A stretch of DNA of 64,000 nucleotides. Origin: Cryptomeria japonica (taxonomy: Eukaryota > Streptophyta > Pinopsida > Cupressales > Cupressaceae). The notes under the pieces were generated by a model that saw only the letters and a list, made by a program, of their open reading frames with translations, was not told the DNA's origin and searched no databases. The DNA lies in NCBI RefSeq assembly GCF_030272615.1, contig NC_081413.1, positions 334,468,302 through 334,532,301 on the forward strand, in the 5' to 3' direction. A program made the position numbers and the translations under genes. Positions within the stretch are counted from its first letter, which is position 1, and every line of letters starts with the position of its first letter. Shown piece after piece: positions 34,111 through 45,276 of this stretch.

Positions 34111-34320
34111 AAAGAAATGCAATGTGATTTTAAAGTATTTTCCTGCAATATTTAAATTCTGTTGTTACTGTCATTTAAAAAAAAGAAGAAATGCAATGTG
34201 TTTTAAGTATTTACTTGCAATACTTAAATGCTGTTGTTACTGTCATTTAAAAAAAAAAAGAAATGCAATGTGTTTTAAGTATTTACTTGCAATATTGAAA
34301 TGTTGTTAATTCTATCATTT
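34111..34320. repeat. Three tandem copies of a 70-75 bp unit in H
   Basis: Each copy begins AAGAAATGCAATGTG (34112, 34186, 34259), continues with TTACTTGCAATA-type sequence, and the first two end in an A run. The A-run lengths differ. Confidence 0.85.
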
Positions 34321-34323
34321 TTA

Positions 34324-34455
34324 TTTCTATTTATACATAGTAGAAAATTAATCTATATACAAAAGAAATAATATTAAAACCTAAATATATTTCTGTTTAT
34401 ACATAGTAGAAAATTAATCTATATACAAAAGAAATAATATTAAAACCTAAATATA
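34324..34455. repeat. Direct duplication of 66 bp in H
   Basis: Two adjacent copies, TTTCTATTTATACATAGTAG and onward, identical except for one base (CTATTT versus CTGTTT). A recent tandem duplication. Confidence 0.9.
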
Positions 34456-34782
34456 GTCTTTAGCTTGCTGCTAGTATTACTGTAAAAAAAAAATTGTATT
34501 GCTGTTAAAACAAAAAAAATAAAAAAAATAAAAATGCATGCAGATCTAGTCTTAGACTATGAAGGTATAAGTAAATCTAATTATGATTAATTAAATCCTT
34601 TCAGAAAAGAAAATATAAATATAAAATTTCATCTATCTATGAACAGCCTGAACATTCTTTTTTTTACATTCCTGCATGCTAATGTATAAATTTATTTAAA
34701 AAAAAAGATCCTAACCCTAAGAGAATATATATACTTAAAAAATGCACATAAATATAATCAAGGATACATGTTTAAATCTGTT

Positions 34783-34889
<107 letters not shown>

Positions 34890-34975
34890 TTATATATTTA
34901 TTACCTTTTAAAAAAATAAATAAATTTGGGGAGGGCCGAAACCCTTACCCCTCCCCCATGGCGCCATAGGTCGCG

Positions 34976-35185
34976 CTCGCCACTATGGACATCCGCAGTG
35001 GGCGGCGTTGGCGCCGCCACTGTGGGTACCCATAGTGGGCGGAGCCATGTCCGCCATTGTGGGCGGCGTCGGTGCCACCACTGTGGGTGTCCACAGTGGG
35101 CTGCGTTGGGGCTGCCATTGTGGATAACCACAGTGAGCAGCACGAGGCTGCCACTGTGGGCATCCACGATGGTTTCCTTGTGTCC
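34976..35185. repeat. GC-rich tandem array of hairpin units in H
   Basis: About five or six units of roughly 36 bp in otherwise AT-rich sequence. The core is an inverted repeat, as in CCACTGTGG-GTGT-CCACAGTGG near 35076-35098. Unit variants keep the pairing (CCACTGTGG...CCATAGTGG). Several overlapping open frames on both strands come from the lack of A/T stops and are not taken as genes. Confidence 0.75.
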
Positions 35186-35281
35186 CTTCGGCCGCCGCCT
35201 TGCCCATTTTGGCCGCCTCCTCTTAGCCATCAAACTTGCACAAAACACACAAACACACATTCACAAAAAAATAAAATATTA

Positions 35282-35450
35282 AACCCTAACCGAAATTCGG
35301 GTTAGGGTATAAGAAAATAGGAAAAGAGAAAGAAAAGATTTTAAATAAAAAGAATATGCAACCCTAACCCAATTTTGGGTTAGGGTTAGAATTTTAATAA
35401 TAAGAGTATTTTAGTAATGCAACCCTAGCCCATATTCGGGTTAGGGTTAG
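35282..35450. repeat. Three palindromes with telomere-like GGGTTAGGG arms
   Basis: At 35282-35308, 35361-35390 and 35421-35450 the sequence AACCCTAACC is followed by 5-9 bp (GAAATTC, CAATTTT, CATATTC) and GGGTTAGGG. The three copies are about 60-80 bp apart. They are not a true telomere array. Confidence 0.8.
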
Positions 35451-36266
35451 CATAGGAAAATAAAAGAAGGATTTGAATTTTAGTCTTTATTATAATTTTT
35501 AAACTTAGTGTTTGCATGTAAAAATATGAGGGGGAATTTGAATTAAGTTTTAAAATTATAACTTAAAATTTAAGGTTATTTAATAGTTGCATGATAATAT
35601 TTAATGGGCATAGTTGGTTCTTTTTATCAAAAGAGATATGCATGTATAAATAGGTTAAAATATAAAAAAATTGGTTACCCAAATTGTTTATATGTATATA
35701 ATTTATATATATGCTATATTTTCTACATATAGGTATATATACAATTAATTATACATATTTGAGGTTAAGTAGAAGACCTATTTAAATTTATTTTTATTAA
35801 ATTTTATATAGTTATCTTATTGCATTATTGACGTAATTTTATCAAGGAATTTTAATAAGGACATTTCTTAGCTAATTTTTGTATTTAATTAAATATGGAC
35901 GTCAAGTGGAAATTAATTTGGGGAAAATTTGTAAACGAGAATTATTAATTAATTTTAAATAGCATTATCATTATTTGGTTGGGAATGATTTAAATGCATT
36001 TGAGATATCTAATTATCCCTCGATTTTAATTAGCAACAACTTAATTAAGAATTAAATTAACTAACTAAGTTGCAACAACCCTCTTGGGATTAATTAATAT
36101 CCACTAATTAATGTCGCTTATTTGAGTTGGTTAATTAAACCAACCTTAGAAAACAATTCTATTTTCATCCTAGTTAAGACAAGACTTATTTGATTTCACT
36201 TTAAATGTAGATTATTTTGAGAGTTTAAGTGTTTCAAAAAAATTTTTTGTTCCGTTTTTTACAACT

Positions 36267-37969
36267 ACCTTCTTATCAGTTCAACCACCATCGGTTCACA
36301 CCACTGTCAGGGTCAATGACTGTCTGTTGGTTGAACTCTTCTAACTAGTTCTCTCCCAACCACTCAGTCACCTCTGTGATTTGTCGATGGGCTATCTAAC
36401 TGGTTAATACTCTGATTGGACTCACTTCACTGGTGTCACTCAGTTGTGCAGCAACAATAGATCTAGTCTTTGATCTACATATTTATTCTATGCATTCCTG
36501 CCAAAATGACATTCAAAATTCTGGCGTGCTAGGGTTCCTTCATTGATCTCAAGGCAAACCAAATCCAATCAGATCTCCTTTCAAAGATCGACCACCTGCA
36601 ATAGATCACTTAACTATGCCAATTCCACTACATCCAAAACACGTTTGCCATATTTAGCAAACACGTCATGCACTTGTCAACCACGATGAATGAGTTTGTG
36701 GTCTCCCTTCACCAAATCCAGTCAACACTTGCTCAACCTGCATCGATCAATGCACCACTCAGATCTTCAATGTGCATCGAGCTGCAAACCTCTGCAACTC
36801 ACCCATGATTTTTTGGGGTTGTCCATAAATGCAAACTCAGTGGACAACTACCTCACTGACTCACACTTCACCGACCACAACATGCATGACACATGTGTCC
36901 TACATGTCATCACCATTGATATGCACCTCAGCTCGGTCACCATGTCAGTTTATATTGTCCTGACCAACACATAATATTGGTGCTTCATCTACCGATTCTC
37001 TAACCCTGCCGGTTATACCCTAACTGGTCATCCTTCAAGCCTGCACTTTGCTGTTCTTCCATTGGAACACCTTTACCAGTCACCAAACACATCAATCCAT
37101 CACATGCTCATCTTCATTTAGGTAGGAACATATCACTTAGCCTCTTTTCTCTCTTACTGGTTCACATACTTACCGATAGGTACCTTGATGACACCATGTC
37201 ATCAACCTTCAACCGTTTCAATTTGTATTCCTGATGCACTCTTCAGTTTGTAGCTACACAAAGTTGCCTTCTTCTTCATCAGACCGGTTCACTTCTCAAC
37301 TGGTTTGTCAAAGGGCAAACATATCTTTCCTTCTGTACCGGTAAGACATTTTGCCAACTCTAGCTGATCCGATGCATATCTCTGATTTCATGCACTTGAG
37401 GTATCCTTGTATTTCACCAGTTGATCTGGTGTGAGCCTTCAACCACTTGCCTTTAAATCCTCTACAAGCATATCCCAAAGAATTATAATACATTCCATGT
37501 ATGTTGAGAGATAAGCTCAGTATAATCACTTACCGAGGGAAGTGGATCCTTGTCACACTCTTTGTTAGTCATATCCTCAACCTATGATGTCATCTTCATC
37601 TGGTGGGAGTCCTACAGATTGACATCCAATTGCATATTGGTTATGTACTTCTTCATTAGCTCACCCTATTTTCTCACTGGTCATATGCTTGTCGGTTGGC
37701 TACAATGCACTACCAACATATCACATACCGGTTGTTATACCAGTCTCCAGTCCTTATGACTTCAACATAATCCAACACTAACTTGTGTACCGATGACTCC
37801 AATGACCACTATGCTAGATAACATTCTCCTCACCGGTGACAAGCTATACCGGTAGCCTATTATATTAGTTGATATCGATGACACCATTTTTGGTTGACAT
37901 CAATGACAACAATATACATCAATCTCTATATCGATTGCCATGCTATACCCGTTGACATCAATGACAACA
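36267..37969 (-). repeat. G 3' LTR, part right of H
   Basis: Continues the LTR from ACCTTCTTATC to GACAACA. It includes about 500 bp (36725-37225) absent from the 5' LTR copy, where CACCAAATCC joins directly to GATGCACTC near 57329. Rich in CCGGT and decayed forms. Confidence 0.85.
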
Positions 37970-38508
37970 ATCTCCCTCTTTGGCATTGATGTCAACACAT
38001 GTAGTATTGGCATACTACATATATTCTCTCCCCCTTTGACAATAATGGAAAAGGGCACTGACAGAGCTATCTCTCCCTTTTCTCTACCGGTTGCTTCTCC
38101 TCCTTTGATCATTTCATTCTGCATCCTTTCCAATAACAACACTATAGATGGAGGGCTTAGACACTGCCTCACACCAATTTATCAACAACCAAATGTATAT
38201 ACAAACTTGATATCAATTGTATATACAAGTCTGATACCAATTGTGGGGGAAATGTGTCAGTGAATTCCACTTACTTGCCAGTCAGACTATATCATCTCCA
38301 CTTTGCTATGCAAAAAGTTATTCTAACACCAATTTGCAGATACCAAGTGTTGAGGCTGATACAGATACCAATTTGATCTCACTTGTGTATCTATTGATAT
38401 CAAATGTATGTTCTCCTCTTGTGTAGGTAATTCTCTCTTGCCACAGGCAACTCTCCCGGTGGTCCAGTTGTGATTTTAATAAAGTACAAATTGGATAGAC
38501 ATTGAAAT
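37970..38508 (-). other. G polypurine tracts and 3' untranslated part
   Basis: Plus-strand blocks TCTCCCTCTTTGG at the LTR edge, TCTCCCCCTTTGAC at about 38025 and TCTCTCCCTTTTC at about 38072. It also has a short direct repeat, GATATCAATTGTATATACAA / GTATATACAAACTTGATATC, near 38190-38240. K is inserted at 38508. Confidence 0.7.
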
Positions 38509-39399
38509 TGTTAGATATTTGGTTAGTCCCAAAGACACTGAGAGGGGGGGGTGAATCAGTGTCTAATAAATAGATGAAAGATTTAAACTTATTTGTAGCT
38601 TTACAATCCAAATTAATATACTGGTAAGCAAATAATAATGCAGTAAAGAGAAACAAAAGAATAATCATCAATGCACACCATAACACATATATTTTTGGCG
38701 AGGAAACCCGATAAGGGAAAAATCTCAGTGGGATTTGTGACCCATAATATTTACTCACTGGCCAATATGAATAAATATTACTTAGTACAATAGGGGCCTG
38801 CACATGGAGGCAGGCCAATTGCCTAGAGCTCACTGCTCAATACAAAAATGGAGTCTCACTGACTACACAATTGGATGGTTAAATCCAATAACAATGTACT
38901 GCTCAAAATAGCATCTGCAATGCTAGATTTAGTACCGGTTTAAGATCTATCTGATACCTTTTCCAAAACCTTGCTTCACTCTGCTCTACTCTTATTCACT
39001 CTCAAGATAAATACATCAAAGTGCATGAACAATTATTCGCTATCATAACCTATCACATATTACCACTTCCTTACATTACCTATCATATTCTTACATACAT
39101 TACAAATGACCTACAAGATCTCATACATATATGAGTATTTACAATACATCATATCGGCTATACAAATATAATATTATATTACAATACATTTCTCATAAAC
39201 AATATTATTTCCAAGTCAGCTTGGACTGCCGGTATAATCTGCTGCCGGTGTAACTGGATGCCAGTGTGAATAAACCTTGTAGTGACTGCTGGTGCTGGTA
39301 GATGAAGTCTAATGCCAGTATAACCTTTGAACCCTGTTACTAGTTGGTTTCCATCAATGACAACATCAACCATTCTCATCTGAGTGTATAATGCCAACA
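38509..39399 (-). repeat. K 3' LTR
   Basis: 891 bp. It has the hairpin at 38534-38563, the GAGGAAACCCGATAAGGGAAA box at about 38699-38733, and the GAGCTCACTGCTCAATAC and GGATGGTTAAATCC words shared with F. No coding content. Confidence 0.9.
38534..38563 (-). other. LTR hairpin with G-tract loop (K family)
   Basis: Perfect 8-bp arms, GACACTGA and TCAGTGTC, around GA, eight G, and TGAA. In the 5' LTR (44397-44435) the G tract is longer and interrupted by one C, and the inner arm has one change. Confidence 0.75.
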
Positions 39400-39589
39400 A
39401 TCTCCCCCTTTGGCATTGATGGCAACACTCATGAGAAAAATCAAAACTGATGTCCAAAATTTGAAATCCAAAAATTGAGAGTGCTCCCCCTGAGCAAGTG
39501 ATCTCCTTCTGTATATTTTTCTCATTAAACTACTCCCCCTTTTGCATCAATGACAAAGGATGTCAAAAGAATTAAAAAATCAAAATTTA
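39400..39589 (-). other. K polypurine tracts
   Basis: Plus-strand CTCCCCCTTTGGCATTG directly at the LTR edge, then CTCCCCCTGAGC at about 39485 and CTCCCCCTTTTGC at about 39533. These are polypurine tracts for the minus-strand element, as in B, C, G and L. Confidence 0.75.
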
Positions 39590-41910
39590 TCTAGAAACTT
39601 GTAGCCGATTATGTACAATCTGAAAAATGTCTGCCAAAACCAAGTTAAGACCTTGCAAAAACTTTGTGCTATCATAAATTATTGTTTCTGTCTGTCAGAT
39701 CATTTCGATGAGATAATGCATCTGTTGCTCCAGTGATCTATCCCCTTGAATAGTTTCCTTAGATATCTGATTCCGGTGTGTTAACAAATTATCCAATCTA
39801 GGACCAAGCTTGTTCTTTAACTCCCAGGTTTTCATCTTCAACCTTTATTTTTCTCTTTCCAATTTCTCAATCTTCTCTTCATAAGTAGCCATCTCTTGAT
39901 CCAAAAATAATGTTAGTTTCAAAGAACCAATCATATTGTCAGCAATGTCATCAATTTATTTTTGTGTTTTCTTTATTTTCTCATCAATATCTTCTGTTAG
40001 GTGGTGAGGTTTGCATGCTTCCCTATACAATTCCTTGTATTCCAGAATGGTGGAATTCAATGCCAGTAATAATGAATCAGTCTGTCCTGTACAGTCCTTT
40101 ATTGTTTTGTCAAAGAATTCATCCTTCTCCTTATTAACTCTTTCCTTAATGGTCTCCTCATTTATCTTATCTACAGATTGAATGTTAGAAGAAATGAATT
40201 TGGAAAATGTATCCAATTTGCTTATAGACCCAACAATGTGATCAACCTTACACGCTAGTGCAATCATCTGCAAAATTGGTAAAGAATCATCAATAGCCTT
40301 AAATTCTAAGGCATTGCATTATGTTATCTTCTTAATGGAATCTAAGAATACATTGGTAACATTTGTTGGTCTGTAATCCATAGAAGAAGTACTGGGAGGA
40401 GTGCTAGGTTCTACAATATTTTTCTTCTCTTCTCCAGATACCTTAACCTCTTCCTTATCCACTTTCTCTTTCTTATTTTCACTCTTATCCTCATTCTTAT
40501 TTACTGCCTGTTCTGATTGTGTATGTTCTTGTTCCTTTACTATTCCTACCGGTATCTCAATATTTTGCTGAGTGTCAACAGTCTTGACTGGTGATTTAGG
40601 TTTCTCAATATTAATAGCTTCATATTTCTTTTCCTCTGTAGTTTCCTTATCCATTACAATGTTGATATCCTGAGTGTAAACATTTATTGTGAATAGAATG
40701 TTTGACTTGTGATCAATGTTATCTTCTTTCACTTCCTCTAACTTCCTTTCAGGCTTATTTTTTATTTCTGTCGATGCCTCTGATACTATCGGTGGGATGT
40801 CCTATGCCGGTGGAGGTAAGTTGTCCTTAACTATGATGTCAGGTACACTACCAACCTTACTTTTACCCTTGTCTATTTTTTGATATACTTTAGTAAAGGG
40901 CTTATCAACTTTCTGTCTATCTTTCTCTTCCCTTTTCTCCTTCTCAACAAAGAATATATCCCATTTATCAGCTGTTTCATTTGCAATCTCTTTTACTCTG
41001 CAGCCATAAGACTAACTTGCCGGTGACCACTCACAAAAAAAATCCTGTTAGCTTCAGATATTATATCATCTAATTCTTGTTTAGAATTATCAAGATGAAT
41101 GGCTAACAGTGCCTCAACCTTCAATTTCTTATCTAACTCCATAATAGACATTCTCTTTGCTTCAAGTCTCAAGTATAAATCATTAGGAAGAACATCTATG
41201 ACCTCAATAAGAACCTTCTTATATATGTCCATATAGAAAATTATACTTTCCTCAATAGTATCCTTATCTGAATCAATAAAAGAATGATAGAATTTATTAA
41301 CATTACTATGATTTTCTTCTTGAGTTATTTCATTTATTAGCTCTGCTGGTGAAAGAGTGTCCAGTTCCTTTTATTCTGGTTGCTTCTTTTGTGTGACTTT
41401 CTTCTTCTAACCACTGGGCTCTCTCATAGCCTGTTGTTTCTTCCTAAGTGTTCTAGATTTTTTTGGTGATGGAGCAGGTGCCGGTGAGGGTTTTCTTTTC
41501 TTTCTATCCACCCTTTTGAATTCAACAGCCTTATCCTTGTCAGAATCAGATGAGGTACCCACATGAGAAATATGTGCTACCAGTTGCTGTTCTGATTTTC
41601 TTTCTTGTTGAGCAACACCTTTCATCAGATCTAGTTTCAGTAATTCCTTCTTAATAGTTTCAAAAAACTTAGAAGCATCTTTTATTTCTTTTTCTCTTTT
41701 CTTCCTCTGCTTCACCATAGTAACATCACTTTCTATAGTTTTAGCATTACCAAATATCTTTTCAGTGGGTTCCAGTGGAGCATCTAGGAGCATCTTGGGA
41801 TAAGATTCCAAGATGTGTGAGTCCACTTCATAACCCATCTCGGTTATCCAAATAGTTTTAGGTCTAACTACCTCCATCCATACTTCATCTCTTTTCACAA
41901 CAAAGCATAT
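39590..41910 (-). pseudogene. K second ORF, C-terminal two thirds (basic region, coiled coils, acidic region)
   Basis: It continues the frame of 41911-42888 after one TAG. Open pieces 41407-41898 and 40993-41232 are in that same frame. A one-base shift near 40990 moves it to the frame shared by 40319-40732 and 39956-40273. After another stop the frame reads on to about 39700. Contents: MKRDEVWMEVVRPKTIW, coiled coil, a basic nuclear-signal-like stretch (KRKPSPAPAPSPKKSRTLRK, about 41425-41490), a Lys/Glu-rich acidic part (about 40400-40640), then coiled coil to the end. No catalytic motif seen. Function unknown. Confidence 0.7.
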
Positions 41911-42888
41911 CTATTTGTCATATTTATCTACAATGCTTTGGGGAATCCTTTCCCTTTGCCTCATTTTTGCTTGAAAGTTCTTGAAATACTCTTTTACTAG
42001 TTTGTCACCATCTGAGCCTATGCTGGTAATTGCCTCTTTTATCTGTTTTCCAACAGAAATATCATAGGCAAAGTCCTTGTGTCCAATATCGAGAATCTCC
42101 TTTGAGAAATATAGCATTAAGCATACAATCAAATTCCCAAACTTGAAAGTTCCCTTCTTGTCACCTTTGATCTTGCTCAAATTTTCAAATAGTTCATCTT
42201 CAAGCCATTCACAAATGTCAATTTTAGCATTATTCATAATCATCTCATAGGCACTATGAATGCATAAACTTGAAACAAAATTCAGCCTATTAGTATGAGC
42301 CACTTTGTATCCAATAACTATACTAGCATATTTAACATTGTTGCCTATTATATCACTAACCCTAAGTGATCTATTGTCAAATGTAGTGCTGGTTAAGTTC
42401 ACAACCTCTTTGTTTGGATTTTTCTTTTTCTTATCAGGCCTAGTGCAGGTAGAAGGTAAACTAGTAACAACCTTAATTTCTTCCTTAGTGATCTTAAAAA
42501 CTGAATCTAACCAAAAAAATTCACCGTGAACTCTGCTAAGAACATAACGAACAATCTCATATGAGAATTTAGGCATGTGAAGGATGTTAGTGAATCCTAA
42601 ATCTTCAACAATCTTGTGTTCCGGTTTGACTATACTTTGGTTGTTAGTAATAACATTCATGAACATGTTCCTTAAATCCTCAGACCCTAAATTTTTGATG
42701 TTACAATGAATGTATTCCCTAGGGTCTTCAACAAACGCAACCCCTTTCGGGATTTTTGAAAATGCACCAGTGGAGTTATCTAACTTAGTTATCTTAGGGA
42801 TGATTTTGAAGACTGGTCTAGGATGCTTGACATTTTCCACAATAGTAGGGTTTGCAATGAATTTGGGAAAGGAAGATGAAGAAGCCAT
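41911..42888 (-). CDS. K second ORF, N-terminal domain of unknown function (325 codons open)
   Basis: Starts MASSSSFPKFIANPTIVEN at 42888. The domain looks globular, with FSYEIVRYVLSRVHGEFFWL near residues 108-127 and KITKEEIKVVTSLPSTC soon after. This layout (helix, W, then an ‘evaleltGLP'-like phrase) faintly recalls plant-specific transposon-associated domains of the ‘putative plant transposon protein' or plant-mobile-domain kind, but I cannot confirm it. No RT, protease or integrase motif is present. It lies where copia pol should be. It may be a captured host gene, a piece from another transposon, or a divergent envelope-like ORF such as some Sireviruses carry after pol. Confidence 0.65.
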   Translation of the reverse strand: MASSSSFPKFIANPTIVENVKHPRPVFKIIPKITKLDNSTGAFSKIPKGVAFVEDPREYIHCNIKNLGSEDLRNMFMNVITNNQSIVKPEHKIVEDLGFTNILHMPKFSYEIVRYVLSRVHGEFFWLDSVFKITKEEIKVVTSLPSTCTRPDKKKKNPNKEVVNLTSTTFDNRSLRVSDIIGNNVKYASIVIGYKVAHTNRLNFVSSLCIHSAYEMIMNNAKIDICEWLEDELFENLSKIKGDKKGTFKFGNLIVCLMLYFSKEILDIGHKDFAYDISVGKQIKEAITSIGSDGDKLVKEYFKNFQAKMRQRERIPQSIVDKYDK

Positions 42889-43188
42889 ATCGTAAGATAA
42901 ATACCTTTTAACTAAAAACCTTGGATGCCTTGAGAATCTTGCTACTTTTCTTATTGAATGCTGGTGCTCAACTCTATGCTCTTTGAATGCTTGAATGCTT
43001 TGGTAAGTAGAAATGAGAAATTCAAGTTCTTTATAACCAAAAAGTTAACTTACAATTGCAATAAATGCTTTACCGGTGAAGTGAATACTCAACATATGTG
43101 TCGGTAAAGAATAAATGTGACTTCTTACCACCAACTGAGGGTAAACTCATGATCTTCAATTAGTTGCCTTACCCCTAAGGATAATTCC

Positions 43189-44345
43189 TTAGTTAGATGA
43201 AGAATCTCCTGCCGGTGCAGGATTGCTTTGTTCTGGCGGTGTAGAGACAAATTCATCATTCATTTGATGTCTCTTCCTGATCCATTATTTAGTGAATTCT
43301 TGCTTGATTTCATTCACCTTTTCTTTGCCTTTGTCATTAGATCCTCTGTTGTTTGTCGGTACATTCTTGCTTCTACAAAATCTTGCAATATGCCCAATCT
43401 TGTTACATGCATAACAGGTTACATTGTTTCTTTATATATCTTTTCCATAACCTTGACCGATTTGAGTTTTGCATTGATTAGATAGATGTCCATATCTACC
43501 ACAAATATAGCGTTTCACATTCATTCTATAATTGTCTGAGTTATGACCATTTTTATTGCATTTGGAACATTGACCAGTGAGTGAGTTTGTATTCTGATTA
43601 TTCCTAAATCTGCACTGATTTGCTCTATGACCAAATTTGTTGCAATTAAAACATTTGCCATTGAATTTATAAGCATTAGGTTGCCTTACCGGTTTGTTGT
43701 GATCATGATTGTTTGCAGTTCCAGAACTTTCTCCATGTTCAAATCCAAGTCCAACTATTTCTCCATCAGATTTTTAACTTTTCAGCATATCATCAAGCTT
43801 ATCTGAACTATTCTTGAATTTGTCTTTGTATTCATTTGCAATGACCAACTCCCTTTCCAAAGTACTAACTTGTCTCATAAGTTCCTCTTTGTTATGTTGC
43901 ATGTGAATCGAATACATTTTAAGCATATCATTTTCATAAGCCTTAGAGATTCATCTGATCTATCATTAAGTCTTCTGGCCAAATCTTCTTCATTCCTCTT
44001 TCTATCTTACACATCCTTACATAGTCTCATGGTTAAATCTTGTATCTCATTCCTCATGTTACTGTTCTCTTGTCTCAGTTTCTCTGCAATATCTCTGAGA
44101 GTTTCCTTTTCTTCATCATCTTGGTTTTGTAGTTGCACATGTAATTCCTTTCTCTTATTCTTTGCTATGACCAGGTTATCTTGAAGTGCTTTGATGAATT
44201 CCTAAGTAGTTCTGAGTTCATCTTCTAGTTTGATATTCTTCAATTTTTCTGCATCAAAATATTCAAGAGCTCCTTCCAACTGTTGTCTCAAACTTTCCAT
44301 TGGTACCAGTTTCAGAATCTTCCTCAAGTTGTTATGCTTCTGCAA
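43189..44345 (-). pseudogene. K first ORF: coiled coil and four zinc knuckles (gag C-terminal-like)
   Basis: It begins right after the primer site. The first part (44202-44345) reads MESLRQQLEGALEYFDAEKL and runs into a coiled coil to about 43950, with stops and a frameshift. The second part (43189-43720) has four CCHC-type knuckles: CFNCNKFGHRANQC intact, CSKCNKNGHNSDNY with the last C lost, YICGRYGHLSNQC with the first C lost, and CYACNKIGHIARFC intact. The layout copies the C-terminal half of the long Gag of element C. The UBN2-type N-terminal Gag domain is missing. Confidence 0.7.
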
Positions 44346-44357
44346 ATAGAGGACTAG

Positions 44358-44369
44358 GCTCTGATACCA
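44358..44369 (-). other. K primer-binding site
   Basis: GCTCTGATACCA, exact Met type on the minus strand, two bases from the LTR end. Confidence 0.9.
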
Positions 44370-44371
44370 AT

Positions 44372-45271
44372 TGTTAGATATTTGGTTAGTCCCAAAGACA
44401 CTGAGAGGCGGGGGGGGGGGGGGTGAATTAGTGTCTAACTGGTGGATGAAAGATTTAAACTTATTTGCATCTTTACAATCCAAATTAATATACCAATAAG
44501 CAAATAATAATGCAGTAAAAAGCAAAAAAAGAATAATCATCAATGCACACCATAACACATATATTTTTGGCGAGGAAATCCGGTAAGGGAAAAACCTTGG
44601 TGGGATTTGTGACCCATAATATTTACTCACTGGCTAATATGAATAAATATTATTTAGTACAATAGGGGCCTGCACATGCAGGAAGGCCAACTGCCTAGAG
44701 CTCACTGCTCAATACAAAAATGGAGCCTCACTAACTACACAATTTGATGGTTAAATGTAATAACAATATACTGCTCAAAATAGCATCTGCAATGTTGGAT
44801 TCAGTACCAGTTTAAGCTCTGTCTGATACCTTTGCCAAAACCTTGCTTCACTTTGCTCTGCTCTTATTCGCTCTCAAGATAAATACATCAAAGTGCATGA
44901 ACAATTATTCGCTATCACAACCTATCACATATTACCGCTTCCTTACATTATCTATTATATACTTACATACATTACAAATGTACTACAAGATCTCATACAT
45001 ACATGAGTCTATACAATACATCATGTCAGCTATATAAATATAATATTACATTACAATACATTTCTCATAAACAATATTATTTCCAAGTTGGCTTGGACTA
45101 TTGGTATAATCTGCTGCTAGTGTAACTGGATGTCAGTGTGAATAAACCTTGTAGTGACTGCCGGTGCCGATAGGTGAAGTCTGATGCCAATATAACCTTT
45201 GAACCTTCTTACTAGTTGGTTGCCATCAATGGCAACATCAACCATTCTCATTTGAGTGTATAATGCCAACA
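44372..45271 (-). repeat. K 5' LTR
   Basis: 900 bp aligned end to end with 38509-39399, with scattered substitutions and a longer G tract at 44407-44423. Confidence 0.9.
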
Positions 45272-45276
45272 AAAAT

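Larger units (their letters stand above)
38509..45271 (-). mobile_element. K: copia-LTR element without pol, carrying two unusual ORFs
   Basis: 6763 bp: LTRs 38509-39399 and 44372-45271, both TGTTAG...GCCAACA; Met-type primer site 44358-44369; polypurine tracts by the 3' LTR. Flanks GAAAT (38504-38508) and AAAAT (45272-45276) form a 5-bp duplication with one change. Between primer site and polypurine tract there is no protease, integrase, RT or RNase H motif in any frame. The space is taken by a coiled-coil/zinc-knuckle ORF and a very long second ORF. Confidence 0.9.

Noticed and set aside
34901-35305. Five overlapping open frames on both strands in the GC-rich stretch
   Set aside because: They arise from stop-poor, repeated GC-rich DNA. 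The frames overlap on both strands, follow the 36-bp repeat and match no known domain.
35282-35450. Interstitial telomere array
   Set aside because: Only three short palindromes, no tandem TTTAGGG or TTAGGG run.
39400-44357. Heavily mutated copia pol hidden in K
   Set aside because: The long frames occupy the same strand and space in a consistent order and show no RT, integrase or RNase H phrases, even across frames, unlike the readable ruins in Z or B.
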